DNA of 64,000 nt, taken from the NCBI GenBank assembly GCA_019636345.1, contig JAHBXQ010000010.1:62001-126000 (forward strand), given 5' to 3'. Each line of letters opens with the position of its first letter. Position 1 is the stretch's first letter. Origin of the DNA: Pirellulales bacterium (GTDB lineage: Bacteria > Planctomycetota > Planctomycetia > Pirellulales > Lacipirellulaceae). Made by a program: the position numbers and the translations under genes. Shown here in pieces: positions 46,781 through 56,108 of the stretch. The notes under the pieces are model-generated. The model was not told the origin of the DNA. It saw nothing but the letters and a program-made list of their open reading frames with translations, and did not search any database.

Positions 46781-47773
46781 TCACTGCGCCGACAGCGTTT
46801 CCAGTCGGCCTTCGCGGAACGCCTCGGCCATCGCCAGGGGGACCTCGGCCTGCGCCAGCAGAACCACCGCGCGGTTCTCGGCGGTCTTCGCCTTCATCTG
46901 CTGCTCGCGAGCGATCGCGTCGGCCCGGCGTTGTTCGGCCAGGGCCCGGGCCTTGCGCGTGTCGGCCTCGGCCTGATCGGCCTGCAATCTCGCGCCGATG
47001 TTTTCGCCGATGTCGATGTCCGCGATGTCGATCGATACGATCTCGAACGCCGTATGGGCGTCGAGTCCCCGGGCGAGCACCGCCTTGCTGATCTTGTCGG
47101 GGTTCTCCATCACCTCAAGGTGATCCCCCGACGAGCCGATCGCGGTGATGATCCCCTCGCCGACGCGCGCGATGACCGTCTCTTCGGTCGCCCCGCCGAT
47201 GAGCTGGCCCAGATTCGTCCGCACGGTGACGCGGGCGCGAATCTTGAGCTCGACCCCGTTCTTGGCGACCGCGCTGAGGGTCGTCTTGGGGGACTTGTCG
47301 GGGTCGGGGCAGTCGATCACTTTCGGGTAAACGCTCGTCCGCACCGCGTCGAGCACGTCGCGCCCGGCGAGGTCGATCGCCGCGGCACGGTCGAAATCCA
47401 AGTCGATGTCGGCCCGGTGAGCCGCGATGATCGCGTCGATCACCCGCGGCACGTCGCCGCCGGCGAGATAGTGGGCTTCGAGCCGCTGGGTCGTGATCCC
47501 CGTGTCGGGGTCGGTCCCCACGCCGGCCTGCATCGCCATGATCTTGGCGTCGACGATCGTCGCGGCGTTCACCTGCCGCAGTTTCATCCCGATGAGGCTC
47601 AAGGGGCTGACCCGGGCGTTTGACGTGAAGGCCCGAATCCATAGGCCGAACACGTTGAACAACAGCAGCAGAAACACCAAGCCGATGATGCCCAAGAAGA
47701 CCGCGGCGACGATCCAGGCGATCTGTGCGTTGGTCAAGGCGAGCGGCGGCGCAAAGGCGAGCAGAGTCGACAC
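46781..47773 (-). CDS. floA: Flotillin-like protein FloA
   Basis: A 330-residue membrane scaffold protein of the FloA (YqfA) type. Residues about 14-46 are a hydrophobic hairpin or single membrane segment ([22 protein letters not shown]). The rest is the conserved SPFH-like/flotillin region: [36 protein letters not shown], then a long Ala/Glu helix with [14 protein letters not shown]. Bacterial flotillins organise ordered membrane regions and affect fluidity. The start is a GTG at 47773 with GAGGA 9 bases upstream. The C-terminus is at the usual point. It is downstream of the sigma-54 regulator gene on the same strand (181-base gap), so an operon is possible but not shown. Confidence 0.93.
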   Translation of the reverse strand: MSTLLAFAPPLALTNAQIAWIVAAVFLGIIGLVFLLLLFNVFGLWIRAFTSNARVSPLSLIGMKLRQVNAATIVDAKIMAMQAGVGTDPDTGITTQRLEAHYLAGGDVPRVIDAIIAAHRADIDLDFDRAAAIDLAGRDVLDAVRTSVYPKVIDCPDPDKSPKTTLSAVAKNGVELKIRARVTVRTNLGQLIGGATEETVIARVGEGIITAIGSSGDHLEVMENPDKISKAVLARGLDAHTAFEIVSIDIADIDIGENIGARLQADQAEADTRKARALAEQRRADAIAREQQMKAKTAENRAVVLLAQAEVPLAMAEAFREGRLETLSAQ

Positions 47774-47954
47774 GGCGAAATCCTCACAAGCAGGTACGTC
47801 GCGGCCCCGGCGCCGCCGACGTGATCATACGCGATTTCGCCCCCGAAAACCAAGGCGCGTCCAGCGAAGCGGCGAAGCAGGGCGGCGCCGCCTCCCGCCA
47901 GCCGCACCGCACAGGTTCGGCGTCTCCCGCGAAACCGTCGACCTGTCGCTCAGG

Positions 47955-49319
47955 TCACCCCCGGATCTCTTCCTTTTTGATGTCGTACTTCTCCAGCAGC
48001 CGGTACAGGCTGCGGCGGCTGACTCCCAGGCTGCGGGCCGCGCGCAGCTTGTTGCCGTTCTCGCGGGTGAGCGTCTGCACGACGTGCGCACGAGTGATCG
48101 CGGCCAGATCGGCCTCGGGGTCCATCAAGGCGCTTTGCGGGTTCGCCTCGGCGGCCAGCACCTCGGCCGGCAGGTTGTCGCGTCGCAGCACTTCGTCGTC
48201 GGCCAGAATCTTCATCCGCTCGATCGCGTTGATGAGCTGCCGGACGTTGCCCGGCCAGCTGTAGCGGCGGATCGCCTCGATCGCCGAGGGCTCGAATCGC
48301 CACCCCGGGCCGCGCAGGTGATCGGCGATCAACAACACGTCCTCGCCCCGTTGGCGCAAGGGGGGCAAGTCGATCGTCATGATGTTGATTCGATAGTACA
48401 GGTCGCTGCGGAACCGATGCTCCTCGACCTCCTCGGCCAAGTCGCGATTCGTCGCCGCGACGACGCGCACGTCGACGCGCCGCTCCTTGAGCGACCCGAC
48501 TCGCCGCAGCGAGCCGTCCTCAAGCACCCGCAACAGCTTCGGCTGCAGCGCGGGGGCCAATTCGCCGATCTCGTCGATGAACAGCGTCCCGCCGTCGGCC
48601 ACCTCGAACAACCCGGGCTTGGCGACCGCGGCGCCGGTGAACGCCCCCTTCTCGTGGCCGAACAGTTCGCTTTCCAGGAGCGGCTCGGGGAGCGCCGCGC
48701 AGTTGATCACCACCAGCGGCTTGTCGGCCCGGGGGCTCACCTGATGCAGGGCCCGGGCGACCAGTTCCTTGCCCGTGCCGCTTTCGCCTTGGATGAGGAT
48801 CGGCTTGTCGCTCGGGCCGGCGCGGTCGATGAGCCGGAACACGGCCTTCATCGCCGTCGACTCGCCGATCATCGGCTTCTCGCCGTCGGTGCGATTGATC
48901 AGCGCCCGCAATTGTTCGTTCTCGCGCCGCAGCTTGCGGGTCTCGAGCGCCTTCTTCAGCACGGCGTCGAGCTGCTTCATCCGCACCGGCTTGGTGAGGA
49001 AGTCGCTGGCCCCCAGCTTCATCGCTTCGACGGCCGATTCGATCGTCCCTTCGCCCGTGAGCATGATCGCTTCGGTGTCGGGGCTCTCGGCTTTGATGCG
49101 GCCCAGCAGATCGATCCCCGACATCCCGGGCATGGCCATGTCCAGCACGGCGAGCTGAAACTCGCGTTCCCGGGCCAGGGGGAGGGCGGCCTCGCCGGTC
49201 CCCGCTTCGGCGACAGCGTAGCCGAGTTCCCCGAAGTAACGCGCCATGCCGCGACGAAGATCGTCGTCGTCGTCGACCAACAGGAGATCCACAGGGACTG
49301 AAGAGTGCGAAGCGGGCAT
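47955..49319 (-). CDS. Sigma-54-dependent response regulator (NtrC type)
   Basis: A 454-residue transcriptional activator. It has a receiver (residues 10-125, phospho-Asp60 in AVLDMAMPG, Lys110 in FLTKP) and an AAA+ sigma-54 interaction domain (about 150-380). The latter has Walker A GESGTGKE at 178-185, the sigma-54 contact loop GAFTGA at 225-230, Walker [13 protein letters not shown] and the Arg-finger region [11 protein letters not shown] Fis-type HTH ends the protein ([20 protein letters not shown]). All parts needed to drive sigma-54 promoters are intact. The start is ATG at 49319. Its kinase is not adjacent. Across the 510-base divergent gap lies a consensus sigma-54 promoter reading into hemerythrin, a likely target. 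Confidence 0.95.
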   Translation of the reverse strand: MPASHSSVPVDLLLVDDDDDLRRGMARYFGELGYAVAEAGTGEAALPLAREREFQLAVLDMAMPGMSGIDLLGRIKAESPDTEAIMLTGEGTIESAVEAMKLGASDFLTKPVRMKQLDAVLKKALETRKLRRENEQLRALINRTDGEKPMIGESTAMKAVFRLIDRAGPSDKPILIQGESGTGKELVARALHQVSPRADKPLVVINCAALPEPLLESELFGHEKGAFTGAAVAKPGLFEVADGGTLFIDEIGELAPALQPKLLRVLEDGSLRRVGSLKERRVDVRVVAATNRDLAEEVEEHRFRSDLYYRINIMTIDLPPLRQRGEDVLLIADHLRGPGWRFEPSAIEAIRRYSWPGNVRQLINAIERMKILADDEVLRRDNLPAEVLAAEANPQSALMDPEADLAAITRAHVVQTLTRENGNKLRAARSLGVSRRSLYRLLEKYDIKKEEIRG

Positions 49320-49743
49320 GGCAAGTCTCAATCTAACGCGCCGCACACCGACCGAGGAGCGCAGGGCGCGCTGCAGAACTCGTCGGCGTTTGCGGTGGGA
49401 GGAGCGGAGTCGGGACTCCAACTCATGCCCCAAAAATACGGCTGGGGGCCGGCTCAAGCGGCGAACTTGATCCCGAGGGGACCGCCAGTCCCCAGCCGTC
49501 CCATCGGGTGTGCAAGTCGTGCGCCGGAGCGAACGCTCGCTCTGGTTTCGATGGAAACCGGGGATTCCTGCCCCCGAGTTCCGCTGAGCTGACCGCGACC
49601 GGCGTCGACCGGCAGGCCGCGGGCCCCGACTGTGCGGCCTCGCACACCAACGTCGACACGACGGCTCAGCGCCCCGCTTCCCCCGGCGGAACCTGGGCGC
49701 TGGCCACGCCGAAAATCGCCGCCTTCCCTCGCAAAATCTCCCG
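49320..49743. other. Divergent control region of sigma-54 regulator and hemerythrin
   Basis: No gene is supported. This is the space in which an activator site for the sigma-54 promoter at 49744 would be expected. A minus-strand sigma-54-like sequence at 49512-49525 has the right spacing and a TTGC element but a poor -24 (CGGCGCA), so it is only possible autoregulation. Confidence 0.4.
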
Positions 49744-49760
49744 TTGGCACGCGGCTTGCC
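49744..49760 (+). promoter_or_regulatory. Sigma-54 (RpoN) promoter of hemerythrin gene
   Basis: TTGGCACGCGGCTTGCC matches TGGCACG-N4-TTGC fully, with GG at 49746-49747 and GC at 49758-49759 (10 apart). Transcription would begin near 49771, giving a leader of about 60 bases with AGGAG before the hemerythrin start. Confidence 0.85.
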
Positions 49761-49829
49761 TTTCCTCCCTCCGTGTTTCCAGGCGCCGCTTGACGAACTG
49801 CTTTTCGTCCTTACACAGGAGCCCCCAGC

Positions 49830-50276
49830 ATGGCGCAAGACGTCACGAATCACAAGCTCGCCGACGCCGTGCAGGTCGACCATCACGAGCTCAACGGTCT
49901 GCTGGCCGACATCCGCAAACAGTTCGCGGACCAGCGGCGTTCGAAACGAGCCCTCGAGAAACTCGTCACTCAGCTCGCCGAGTTGTGCGAAGGCCACTTT
50001 CAGCGCGAGGAGGAGGGGGGATACATGCGCGAAGCCGTGCATCAGGCCCCGCAACTCGCCTCGCGCGCCAAGACCCTGGGGGACGAGCACGAACCGCTCC
50101 AGGAAGCGATCGAGAAACTGCGGATCCTCGTCCACTCGGGGGTCGAATCCGCCGCGTGGTGGGTCCGCGTGCAGAGCGACTTCAGCAGCTTCGCCAAGAC
50201 GATCTCCCGCCACGAGTCGGAAGAGAACGCGCTGCTGCAGGAAGCCTTCACCCAAGACGTCGGAACGAAGGATTAG
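49830..50276 (+). CDS. Hemerythrin-like protein
   Basis: A 148-residue four-helix protein of the hemerythrin/HHE type, which binds a di-iron centre and carries or senses oxygen, nitric oxide or iron. Candidate ligands are His18/His19 in QVDHHELN, His56 with Glu60 in EGHFQREEE, His87 in DEHEPL and His128 with Glu132 in SRHESEEN. There is no signal peptide. Start ATG 49830 has AGGAG 10 bases upstream. It lies behind a consensus sigma-54 promoter and divergent from a sigma-54 activator gene, so expression is very probably switched on by such an activator. The following CBS gene, 154 bases on, may be part of the same unit. Confidence 0.88.
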   Translation: MAQDVTNHKLADAVQVDHHELNGLLADIRKQFADQRRSKRALEKLVTQLAELCEGHFQREEEGGYMREAVHQAPQLASRAKTLGDEHEPLQEAIEKLRILVHSGVESAAWWVRVQSDFSSFAKTISRHESEENALLQEAFTQDVGTKD

Positions 50277-50430
50277 AGGATTCAACGAGCGATAACAGAT
50301 TCCAGCGCCAAGCTCCGGCTCCCGTCGGTATTGTTCTTGGCTGATCCCGATCGTGCGCGGCGGTTCCCGCGCCTTGCGCGGTTCTCACAAGGCCCGCCCC
50401 CTCGGCTCATGTTGGAGAGGAACGCTTGCC

Positions 50431-50937
50431 ATGGAACACCTCACCGCCGCCGATATTCTTCAGCGCGACCTCGTCACCATCGGTCCGCGGGATTCGCTCC
50501 GCGACGCGCTCGATTTGATGACGGAAAACCATGTCTCCGGACTGCCGGTGGTCGACGAGCGCGACGTGTGCGTCGGGCTGATCTCGGCCACCGACATCCT
50601 CAACCACGAGGAAGAACACGCCGGCGACGCGACCGCCGACGGCGCCGACATGGTCGAGTTCTTCAATGCCGAGACCGGCAAGTGGGAGTCGCTGCGGGCC
50701 AGTTCGTTTTCGCTCGAGAAGTTCGGCGACACCCTGGTCCAGGAACTCATGACCCGCGAGTTGATCTGCGTGCCTCTGGAAGCGACGATTCCCGAGATCG
50801 CCCGCACGCTGGCCGACGCCGACGTCCACCGGGCCCTGGTGTTGACCCGATCGGGGGGGCTGCGGGGGATTATCTCGGCGATGGATCTGGTCCGCGTCAT
50901 CGCCGGCCGGCACGCGAAATCGCCCGCGCCGAAGTGA
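50431..50937 (+). CDS. Tandem CBS-domain protein
   Basis: A 168-residue cytoplasmic protein of two CBS domains. CBS1 (about 7-62) has TIGPRDSLRDALDLMTENHV and VGLISATDILNH; CBS2 (about 105-162) has VPLEATIPEIARTLADADVH and GIISAMDLVRVI. The two are joined by an acidic linker of about 45 residues. CBS pairs bind adenosine nucleotides and regulate partner proteins; stand-alone ones have varied roles. The ATG at 50431 is preceded by GGAGAGGAA. It follows hemerythrin on the same strand, which suggests an adaptive or stress role, but no partner is identified. Confidence 0.88.
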   Translation: MEHLTAADILQRDLVTIGPRDSLRDALDLMTENHVSGLPVVDERDVCVGLISATDILNHEEEHAGDATADGADMVEFFNAETGKWESLRASSFSLEKFGDTLVQELMTRELICVPLEATIPEIARTLADADVHRALVLTRSGGLRGIISAMDLVRVIAGRHAKSPAPK

Positions 50938-51009
50938 CGCCCCTCCCGGGCGTGTGGTATCCTGGCGGCTTCGCCGACCAGTGTGCCGCCGTCCCCGGGA
51001 GCCTCGGGC

Positions 51010-51759
51010 GTGTCTCGATGTCCGACCAATCGCCAAGCGCATCTGTTCGCCGGCTCGCTGCTGGCCGTCGCCGTCTCGTCGATCTGGTCGTCGCTCGCTC
51101 CGGCCGCTGAGCCCCGGCGCGAGGTTCCGCGCCCGCGGCTGTACGTCGCGGCCCGCGCGTGGGGCTCAAAGCCCGACCCCATCCCCGCCGAGCGGCGCCA
51201 CAAGCCGAAGTACGTGACGCTCCACCACGCTGGCGTGCTGTGGACCGCGGATCGCGACCCGGTCGAGTTCCTGCGCAACATGCAAAGCTGGGGGAAGCGC
51301 CGCCCCGAGATCGAACAACCCCCGCGCAACACCTACTGGCCCGACCTGCCGTATCACTTTCTCATCGCCCCCGACGGCCGGGTGTTCGAGGGCCGCCCCC
51401 TCGAGTACGAGCCCGAGTCGAACACCAAGTACGACCTGGCGGGACACGTCGGCGTCGAACTGATGGGGAACTTCGAGGAGCAGCGACCCAGCCTTGCCCA
51501 GGTCGACGCCGCGGTGCGCACCGTCGCCTGGCTGATTGATTCGCAGGGGCTGAAGCTGGCCGACGTCAGCACGCACGCCAAAGCGGCTCCGGGGCAAACG
51601 AGTTGCCCGGGGCGCGATTTTGCCCGGTACTTCGACGACGGCCAGTTTCCCAAGTGGGTCGAGTTCGTGCTGACGGGCAAGGACCCGGAAATCGAGCTGG
51701 GGCCCCCGCTCCCCGACGGGCCGACGGTCCTGATCACCGACACGAAACCGCGAAAGTGA
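51010..51759 (+). CDS. Exported N-acetylmuramoyl-L-alanine amidase (PGRP/Ami_2 type)
   Basis: A 249-residue secreted zinc amidase that cuts the lactyl-peptide bond of peptidoglycan. A signal peptide covers roughly residues 1-33 (LFAGSLLAVAVSSIWSS). The amidase fold shows YVTLHHAG (first zinc His), YHFLIAPDGRVFEGRP, GHVGVELMGNF and THAKAAPGQTSCPG (second His and the zinc Cys). The order and spacing agree with peptidoglycan recognition/T7 lysozyme-like enzymes. The start is a GTG at 51010 with GGGAG 7 bases upstream; an earlier in-frame GTG at 50983 is less likely. The lactonase gene begins 4 bases after its stop, so the two are probably co-transcribed. Confidence 0.85.
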   Translation: MSRCPTNRQAHLFAGSLLAVAVSSIWSSLAPAAEPRREVPRPRLYVAARAWGSKPDPIPAERRHKPKYVTLHHAGVLWTADRDPVEFLRNMQSWGKRRPEIEQPPRNTYWPDLPYHFLIAPDGRVFEGRPLEYEPESNTKYDLAGHVGVELMGNFEEQRPSLAQVDAAVRTVAWLIDSQGLKLADVSTHAKAAPGQTSCPGRDFARYFDDGQFPKWVEFVLTGKDPEIELGPPLPDGPTVLITDTKPRK

Positions 51760-51763
51760 ACGC

Positions 51764-52909
51764 ATGCCCGTTCAAACGACTTGCGCCCTGGCGGCGCTGC
51801 TGGTGGCGTCGTTCGCTCGCCTCGCCTGCGCGGAGGAGACCTTGCTGTTCGTCGGCGCCTACACCCGCGGAACCGACAGCCGCGGCATCACTACGCTGCT
51901 GTTTGACGACGAGACTGGCGCCCTGGCCCCCGGGCCGGTGACGACGGGAGTCGAGAACCCGTCGTTCCTGGCGCTCGACCCTGCCGGCGCGACCCTGTAC
52001 AGCTCCGACGAGGTCAACGAGTACGAGGGCAAACCGTCCGGGGCAGTGACGGCGTTTCGCATCGATCGCGACGCCGGGACGTTGGAACTTGTGAGCCGCC
52101 AGCCCGCGGGGGGGACGAGCCCCTGCCATCTTGCGGTCGATGGCGGCGGCAAGAACGTGTTGGTGGTCGGCTACGGCAGCGGCACGGTCGGCGTGCTGCC
52201 GACCGGCCCCCGCGGAGCGCTCAAGCCGCTGGCGACATTGCTCACGCACGAGGGTTCGAGCGTCGACCCCGCGCGGCAGACCTCGCCCCATCCGCATCAA
52301 ATCGTGCTCTCGCCCGACGAACGATTCGCCTTCGTCCCCGATCTGGGGCTCGACCGGATCGTGCAGTACCGCTTTGACGCCGCCGCCGGGACCCTCGAAC
52401 CGAACGATCCCCCGTTCGCAGCGACCGCTCCCGGCGCCGGCCCGCGACACATCGCGTTTCACCCCGACGGCCGGCGTGCGTACTCGATCAACGAGTTGGA
52501 TCTGACCGTCGACCAGTTCGACTACGATCCCCGGCGCGGCGTGTTGAGCGATCGCCGCACGGTCGACGCGATGCCGACGAGCGCGGATCGCGCGGGCGTC
52601 TCCGGCGCCGAAATCGCCGTCCATCCCGGGGGAGAGACGCTGTACGCCTCGCTCCGCGGTCGCGACGAGATCGTCGTCTTCCGCCTCGAACCCGCGACGG
52701 GCGAGCCAAAGTTCTTGGAACGCGTCTCTACTGGCGGCAAGACGCCGCGCCATTTCACGTTCTCGCCCGGCGGCCAGTGGCTGCTGGCCGCCAACCAAAA
52801 CAGCGGCACGATCACGGTCTTCCGCATCGCCGCCGACGGCCGGTTGCAGGCGACTGACAAGCAGGCGAACGTGCCGGCGCCAGTTTGTTTGCTGTTTGCA
52901 GAGCCCTGA
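51764..52909 (+). CDS. Exported lactonase-family beta-propeller protein
   Basis: A 381-residue protein. A signal peptide lies at 1-23 (ALLVASFARLACA). The rest is a seven-bladed propeller of the 6-phosphogluconolactonase/YbhE type (PF10282): LLFVGAYTRGTDSRGI, GTSPCHLAVDGGGKNVLVVGY, SPHPHQIVLSPDERFAFVPDLG, GPRHIAFHPDGRRAYSINEL and TPRHFTFSPGGQWLLAANQN. E. coli Pgl hydrolyses 6-phosphogluconolactone in the cytoplasm; exported planctomycete members have no proven substrate. The start is ATG 51764, directly after the amidase stop, with GAAAGTGA upstream. It ends convergent with the minus-strand barrel protein gene. Confidence 0.9.
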   Translation: MPVQTTCALAALLVASFARLACAEETLLFVGAYTRGTDSRGITTLLFDDETGALAPGPVTTGVENPSFLALDPAGATLYSSDEVNEYEGKPSGAVTAFRIDRDAGTLELVSRQPAGGTSPCHLAVDGGGKNVLVVGYGSGTVGVLPTGPRGALKPLATLLTHEGSSVDPARQTSPHPHQIVLSPDERFAFVPDLGLDRIVQYRFDAAAGTLEPNDPPFAATAPGAGPRHIAFHPDGRRAYSINELDLTVDQFDYDPRRGVLSDRRTVDAMPTSADRAGVSGAEIAVHPGGETLYASLRGRDEIVVFRLEPATGEPKFLERVSTGGKTPRHFTFSPGGQWLLAANQNSGTITVFRIAADGRLQATDKQANVPAPVCLLFAEP

Positions 52910-52996
52910 ACTCGGTGCGAAGACGGCATGATCGTCGAGCGGTCGCGCCTTCGCATCTTGTCGCGAACTCGATTCTCGTGAAGCCCCGGATGACGC

Positions 52997-53013
52997 CGGC
53001 GGAGCCTCCGCCG
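52997..53013. terminator. Possible bidirectional terminator stem
   Basis: CGGCGG-AGCCT-CCGCCG is a GC-rich perfect 6-bp stem in the 116-base convergent gap between the lactonase and barrel protein genes. No T-run follows on either side, so termination is only possible. Confidence 0.3.
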
Positions 53014-53025
53014 CTTCGCCCCCGT

Positions 53026-53862
53026 TCAGAACGTGTAGATCGCCCGCAGGCCCGCGATCGGCAGGCTCTCTTCGTCGACGAATTCCGCTCCGCAGCCAAG
53101 CTGCATCATGACGTGGTCCGTGACTTCCCAATGAAGTTGCGGCATGACCAGCAGCGAGCCGGCCCCGTCGACGAACGTCGCTCGGTTCGTCTCGATCCCC
53201 ACGGTCACTTCCTGGCACAAGTGATAGAAGATCGACAGGTTGAAGAGCCCCGCGGCGTTCTCGTCCGGTTCGTTTCGGCCCATGAACGTGCGAAAGCCCG
53301 CCATCGCCAGCGCGCTCCAGCGCTCGTCGAACTGGATGCCGGCCAAATAAAGAAGCGTCAGCTCGGAGACTCCCGGGTCGAGCACCTGCTCGAAGATCAT
53401 CTGGCACCCGTGGACGTACGCGTTGTCCAGGCTCGTGCCGAAGGTGTACTGGGCGGCCGCTTTGTAGGCCTCGACTTGGGAATCCTCGCACGGCAACTCG
53501 AACTCCACAGCGAAGTCGTCAAACAGGGCGTACTCGATCTCCGGCGCCCAAGCCGTCCCCGCGCGGCGCTCGAACGCAGCCGGGTCGCCGCTCGCGGGGC
53601 CGCGCAACCGTCGCAACGGAAACAAGGCCAGCGTGTTGACTTCCAACTCCCCCCGCCGAGCGCCCAGCGAGCGGACGAGGTCGAACACCATCGGCTCGGG
53701 AATGCGAGGAACGTCGTTCTCGGAGTGGGGATCCTCGGCGCCGAACGGCTCGGCGGCGTCCGATCCTTGCCAGAACAGGATCGATTGGCTGACAGCCCGT
53801 TCGACGCCCGGCGGCGCCATGGCAGCCAGGGCGGTCAGCAGCAGAAGTCGGAGCAGCGACAT
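53026..53862 (-). CDS. Putative outer-membrane beta-barrel protein
   Basis: A 278-residue exported protein (signal at 1-25, LLRLLLLTALAAMAPPG). The mature part alternates short hydrophobic strands with polar turns and ends with the aromatic strand AGLRAIYTF, as outer membrane barrels do. Segments such as NTLALFPL, EIEYALFDDFAVEFELP and PQLHWEVTDHVMMQLGCGAEF resemble the MetA/phenol-degradation-type porin-like family, but I cannot assign it firmly. Function is unknown. The ATG at 53862 is the only start before the signal. It lies alone on its strand between the lactonase and the next secreted gene. Confidence 0.55.
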   Translation of the reverse strand: MSLLRLLLLTALAAMAPPGVERAVSQSILFWQGSDAAEPFGAEDPHSENDVPRIPEPMVFDLVRSLGARRGELEVNTLALFPLRRLRGPASGDPAAFERRAGTAWAPEIEYALFDDFAVEFELPCEDSQVEAYKAAAQYTFGTSLDNAYVHGCQMIFEQVLDPGVSELTLLYLAGIQFDERWSALAMAGFRTFMGRNEPDENAAGLFNLSIFYHLCQEVTVGIETNRATFVDGAGSLLVMPQLHWEVTDHVMMQLGCGAEFVDEESLPIAGLRAIYTF

Positions 53863-54065
53863 CGTCCGGCTCGGAGATAGACCCGCGTGATTGCAGCCCC
53901 TTGCCGCGTCCGATCTGGTCCCGGCCGAGGGGGTCGGAACCGTAGCGGAACGGGCCGGAGCGGGTCAAGTCGAAGTGGCGCCGCTGCTTCGCCGCGGGCG
54001 AGGACGCCGCGGCTCGCTGCGAAGTTCTGACTGGCGTCAATCTACTACCCGCAACCGAATGGCCG

Positions 54066-54875
54066 CTACTCCCGCACGTAGCGCCGTGCCGCTTGCCGTG
54101 CCTCGGGGTCTCCCGCGAGGTAGAGGGCCGTCTCGGCGACGGTGCTCGCCCAAGTTTTTCGCTGCTTGACCCACAACACCTTGCTGGCGCCGGAGGCGGT
54201 GCATGCGACCCGTAGCGAATCGCCGCGCCACTTCTCAGAGACGACCAGCCGGACGGTGAATTCGTGCATCCCCTCGAGCGTCGTCTGCGGCGAGGGGCGC
54301 AGTTTGAACGCCACGCCATGGGCCTCGTCGATCGTCCCCGCGGCGACCGCGACCAGTTTGGGCGGAATGCGGCACTGCTTCTCGGTGACGATCTCGCGAT
54401 TGGTCATCCCCGTGGTCGCCGAAGGAGTGACGTTTGCGATCGCCCCGCCGATGGGAGTGGGCAATTGCCCCCCCAGCGACAGCCCGAGCGTCTGGCCTTG
54501 CTCGACTGTCTTCACGTACTCGATGTCCTGCGAGAAGCTGCTCTCGAGCTTCGTCTGCGGCGAGAAGTCGATCACCCGCATGCGGCGATCGGGGTCAGTC
54601 AGTTCGACGCGCAGTTCTTCGACCCGCGCCGCGTCGCCGGCCAGCAGGTGCACGCTCAACTGCAGCGTCGCCTCGATGACCTTCTCGCCGGGGTAGAGTT
54701 GCGGAAAGTCCTCGGCCGGCAGTTCGCGGCACTCGACGGTGCGGGCGAAGTCGAAGACGACCGACGGGTCGCCGGCGCCGGCGGCGACGGGAATCGCGGC
54801 GACCAGGGCGGCGGCGACCGGCAGCAGCGACGCCGCCCGAGCAAGGACGAAGGGCCCGACGATTGAGGCGGTCAT
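54066..54875 (-). CDS. Exported protein of unknown function
   Basis: A 269-residue protein I do not recognise. A signal peptide ends near AAGAGD (about residue 35). The mature part is rich in beta-strand and polar residues; it carries PQLYPGEKVIEATLQLSVHL, VEELRVELTDPDRRMRVIDF and GTIDEAHGVAFKLRPSPQTT, with a lone Cys in TEKQCRIPPKL and another near RVACTASG. The terminal helix (ETALYLAGDPEARQAARRY) is charged. The ATG at 54875 starts a clean signal peptide. It is divergent from the superoxide dismutase gene, with 358 bases between. Nothing nearby hints at its job. Confidence 0.6.
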   Translation of the reverse strand: MTASIVGPFVLARAASLLPVAAALVAAIPVAAGAGDPSVVFDFARTVECRELPAEDFPQLYPGEKVIEATLQLSVHLLAGDAARVEELRVELTDPDRRMRVIDFSPQTKLESSFSQDIEYVKTVEQGQTLGLSLGGQLPTPIGGAIANVTPSATTGMTNREIVTEKQCRIPPKLVAVAAGTIDEAHGVAFKLRPSPQTTLEGMHEFTVRLVVSEKWRGDSLRVACTASGASKVLWVKQRKTWASTVAETALYLAGDPEARQAARRYVRE

Positions 54876-55233
54876 GGCGGGTTGGACTCCGAGAGGCCGC
54901 GTCGGTCCGCCTCTCTGGGACCGACTCGGACCAGCCAACCCGCTCTTCCTGCCGCGGGGGTCGTGTGGTCGTATTGTCTGGAACTGGGTACGCACAATCC
55001 GCAGCGCGGGTTCGCGGGGAATCGGCATTCGCCGCCCGACTCTCGCTAGCACGGGTCGCTGAGCGACGTCCGCGGTTCTGTAAACCGCGTCACGACCCGC
55101 ACGTTGCCGCTGCTGGTTCGCCCTCGGCGGGGCCAGTAGGATAAGGGTCGAGCGTCGCGGAGTCGTCTCGCACAAGGCCCGCCGCCACGCCTGGGAACCC
55201 GCTCGCCTGCCTTCCACCGGGAGTCGCCGCACC
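54876..55233. other. Divergent region before superoxide dismutase
   Basis: No gene. A short hairpin GCGGTT-5-AACCGC lies near 55070-55087 and a -10-like TAGGAT at 55137-55142, 92 bases before the superoxide dismutase start. I found no Fur-type palindrome by eye. Confidence 0.35.
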
Positions 55234-55980
55234 ATGACCTCGCCGAACGATCGCCGTCCCGCTTCCCCCGACCGCCGTGAATTTCTGGGCCGCTCGGCCG
55301 CGACCGCGCTGGCCGTCGGCGCCGCGGGCCTCGCCGCCACGACGCCCCGTCGTGCCGCCGCCGCCGCGCCGGGCGCCGCCTACGCGCTCCCCAAACTGCC
55401 GTACGGCTACGACGCGCTCGAGCCGTTCATCGACGCCGAGACCATGACGATCCACCACACGAAGCACCATCAGGCGTACATCGACAAGCTGCTCGCCGCG
55501 CTCGCCGGGCACGACGATCTGCTCGCTCAATCGCCGACCGAGCTCGTGACGAACTTAGCGAGCGTCCCCGAGTCGATTCGCACCGCCGTGCAGAACCACG
55601 GCGGCGGGCACGTGAACCACACGTTCTTCTGGACGATCATGGGACCCGGCCAGGGAGGCGCCCCGACCGGCGCTCTGGCCGCCGCGATCGACGCCAAGTT
55701 CGGCGGGTTCGACAAGTTCAAGGAGCAGTTCGCGGCGGCGGCCGGAAGCCGATTCGGCAGCGGCTGGGCTTGGCTGGTCAAAGGTCCCCAGGGGCTCGAA
55801 ATCACCACCACCGCCAACCAGGACAGTCCGCTGTCGCTCGGCCAGACGCCCGTCATCGGGCTCGACGTGTGGGAGCACGCCTACTACCTGAAGTACCGCA
55901 ACCTGCGGCCCGACTACGTCACGGCGTGGTGGAACGTCGTCAATTGGGAGCAGGCGGCGGCGAATTTCGCCGCGGCGTAG
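55234..55980 (+). CDS. Tat-exported superoxide dismutase, Mn type
   Basis: A 248-residue Fe/Mn-family superoxide dismutase with an N-terminal Tat signal ([20 protein letters not shown]) and cleavage near AAAAAP. The catalytic part begins about residue 50. Metal ligands by family alignment are His74, His129, Asp211 and His215 ([21 protein letters not shown]). GGHVNH and NQDSPL point to the manganese rather than iron subtype. Export means it protects the periplasm or paryphoplasm against superoxide. The ATG at 55234 has GGGAG 10 bases upstream. A GC-rich hairpin follows at 56021-56056, probably its terminator. Confidence 0.93.
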   Translation: MTSPNDRRPASPDRREFLGRSAATALAVGAAGLAATTPRRAAAAAPGAAYALPKLPYGYDALEPFIDAETMTIHHTKHHQAYIDKLLAALAGHDDLLAQSPTELVTNLASVPESIRTAVQNHGGGHVNHTFFWTIMGPGQGGAPTGALAAAIDAKFGGFDKFKEQFAAAAGSRFGSGWAWLVKGPQGLEITTTANQDSPLSLGQTPVIGLDVWEHAYYLKYRNLRPDYVTAWWNVVNWEQAAANFAAA

Positions 55981-56020
55981 CGTGCCGCGCTCAGTGAAAC
56001 CGTCGCTGCAAGCCGATCAT

Positions 56021-56070
56021 CGCAAACCGAGTGTGCGGACGCGCGCTCGGTTTGCGTCGTTATCCGCACA
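56021..56070 (+). terminator. Nested hairpins after superoxide dismutase
   Basis: CGCAAACCGAG (56021-56031) pairs with CTCGGTTTGCG (56046-56056), an 11-bp perfect stem with a 14-base loop. A second pair, TGTGCGGA (56032-56039) and TCCGCACA (56063-56070), uses the loop of the first, so the two stems interlock. It probably ends the superoxide dismutase transcript. No long T-run follows. Confidence 0.5.
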
Positions 56071-56108
56071 GCTCTAGCGGCCGCAGGCGACAGTTTTCCG
56101 CCCGCAGC

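Noticed and set aside
49512-49525. Minus-strand sigma-54-like sequence that could autoregulate the NtrC-type gene
   Set aside because: The -12 part is good but the -24 part (CGGCGCA) departs too far from TGGCACG.
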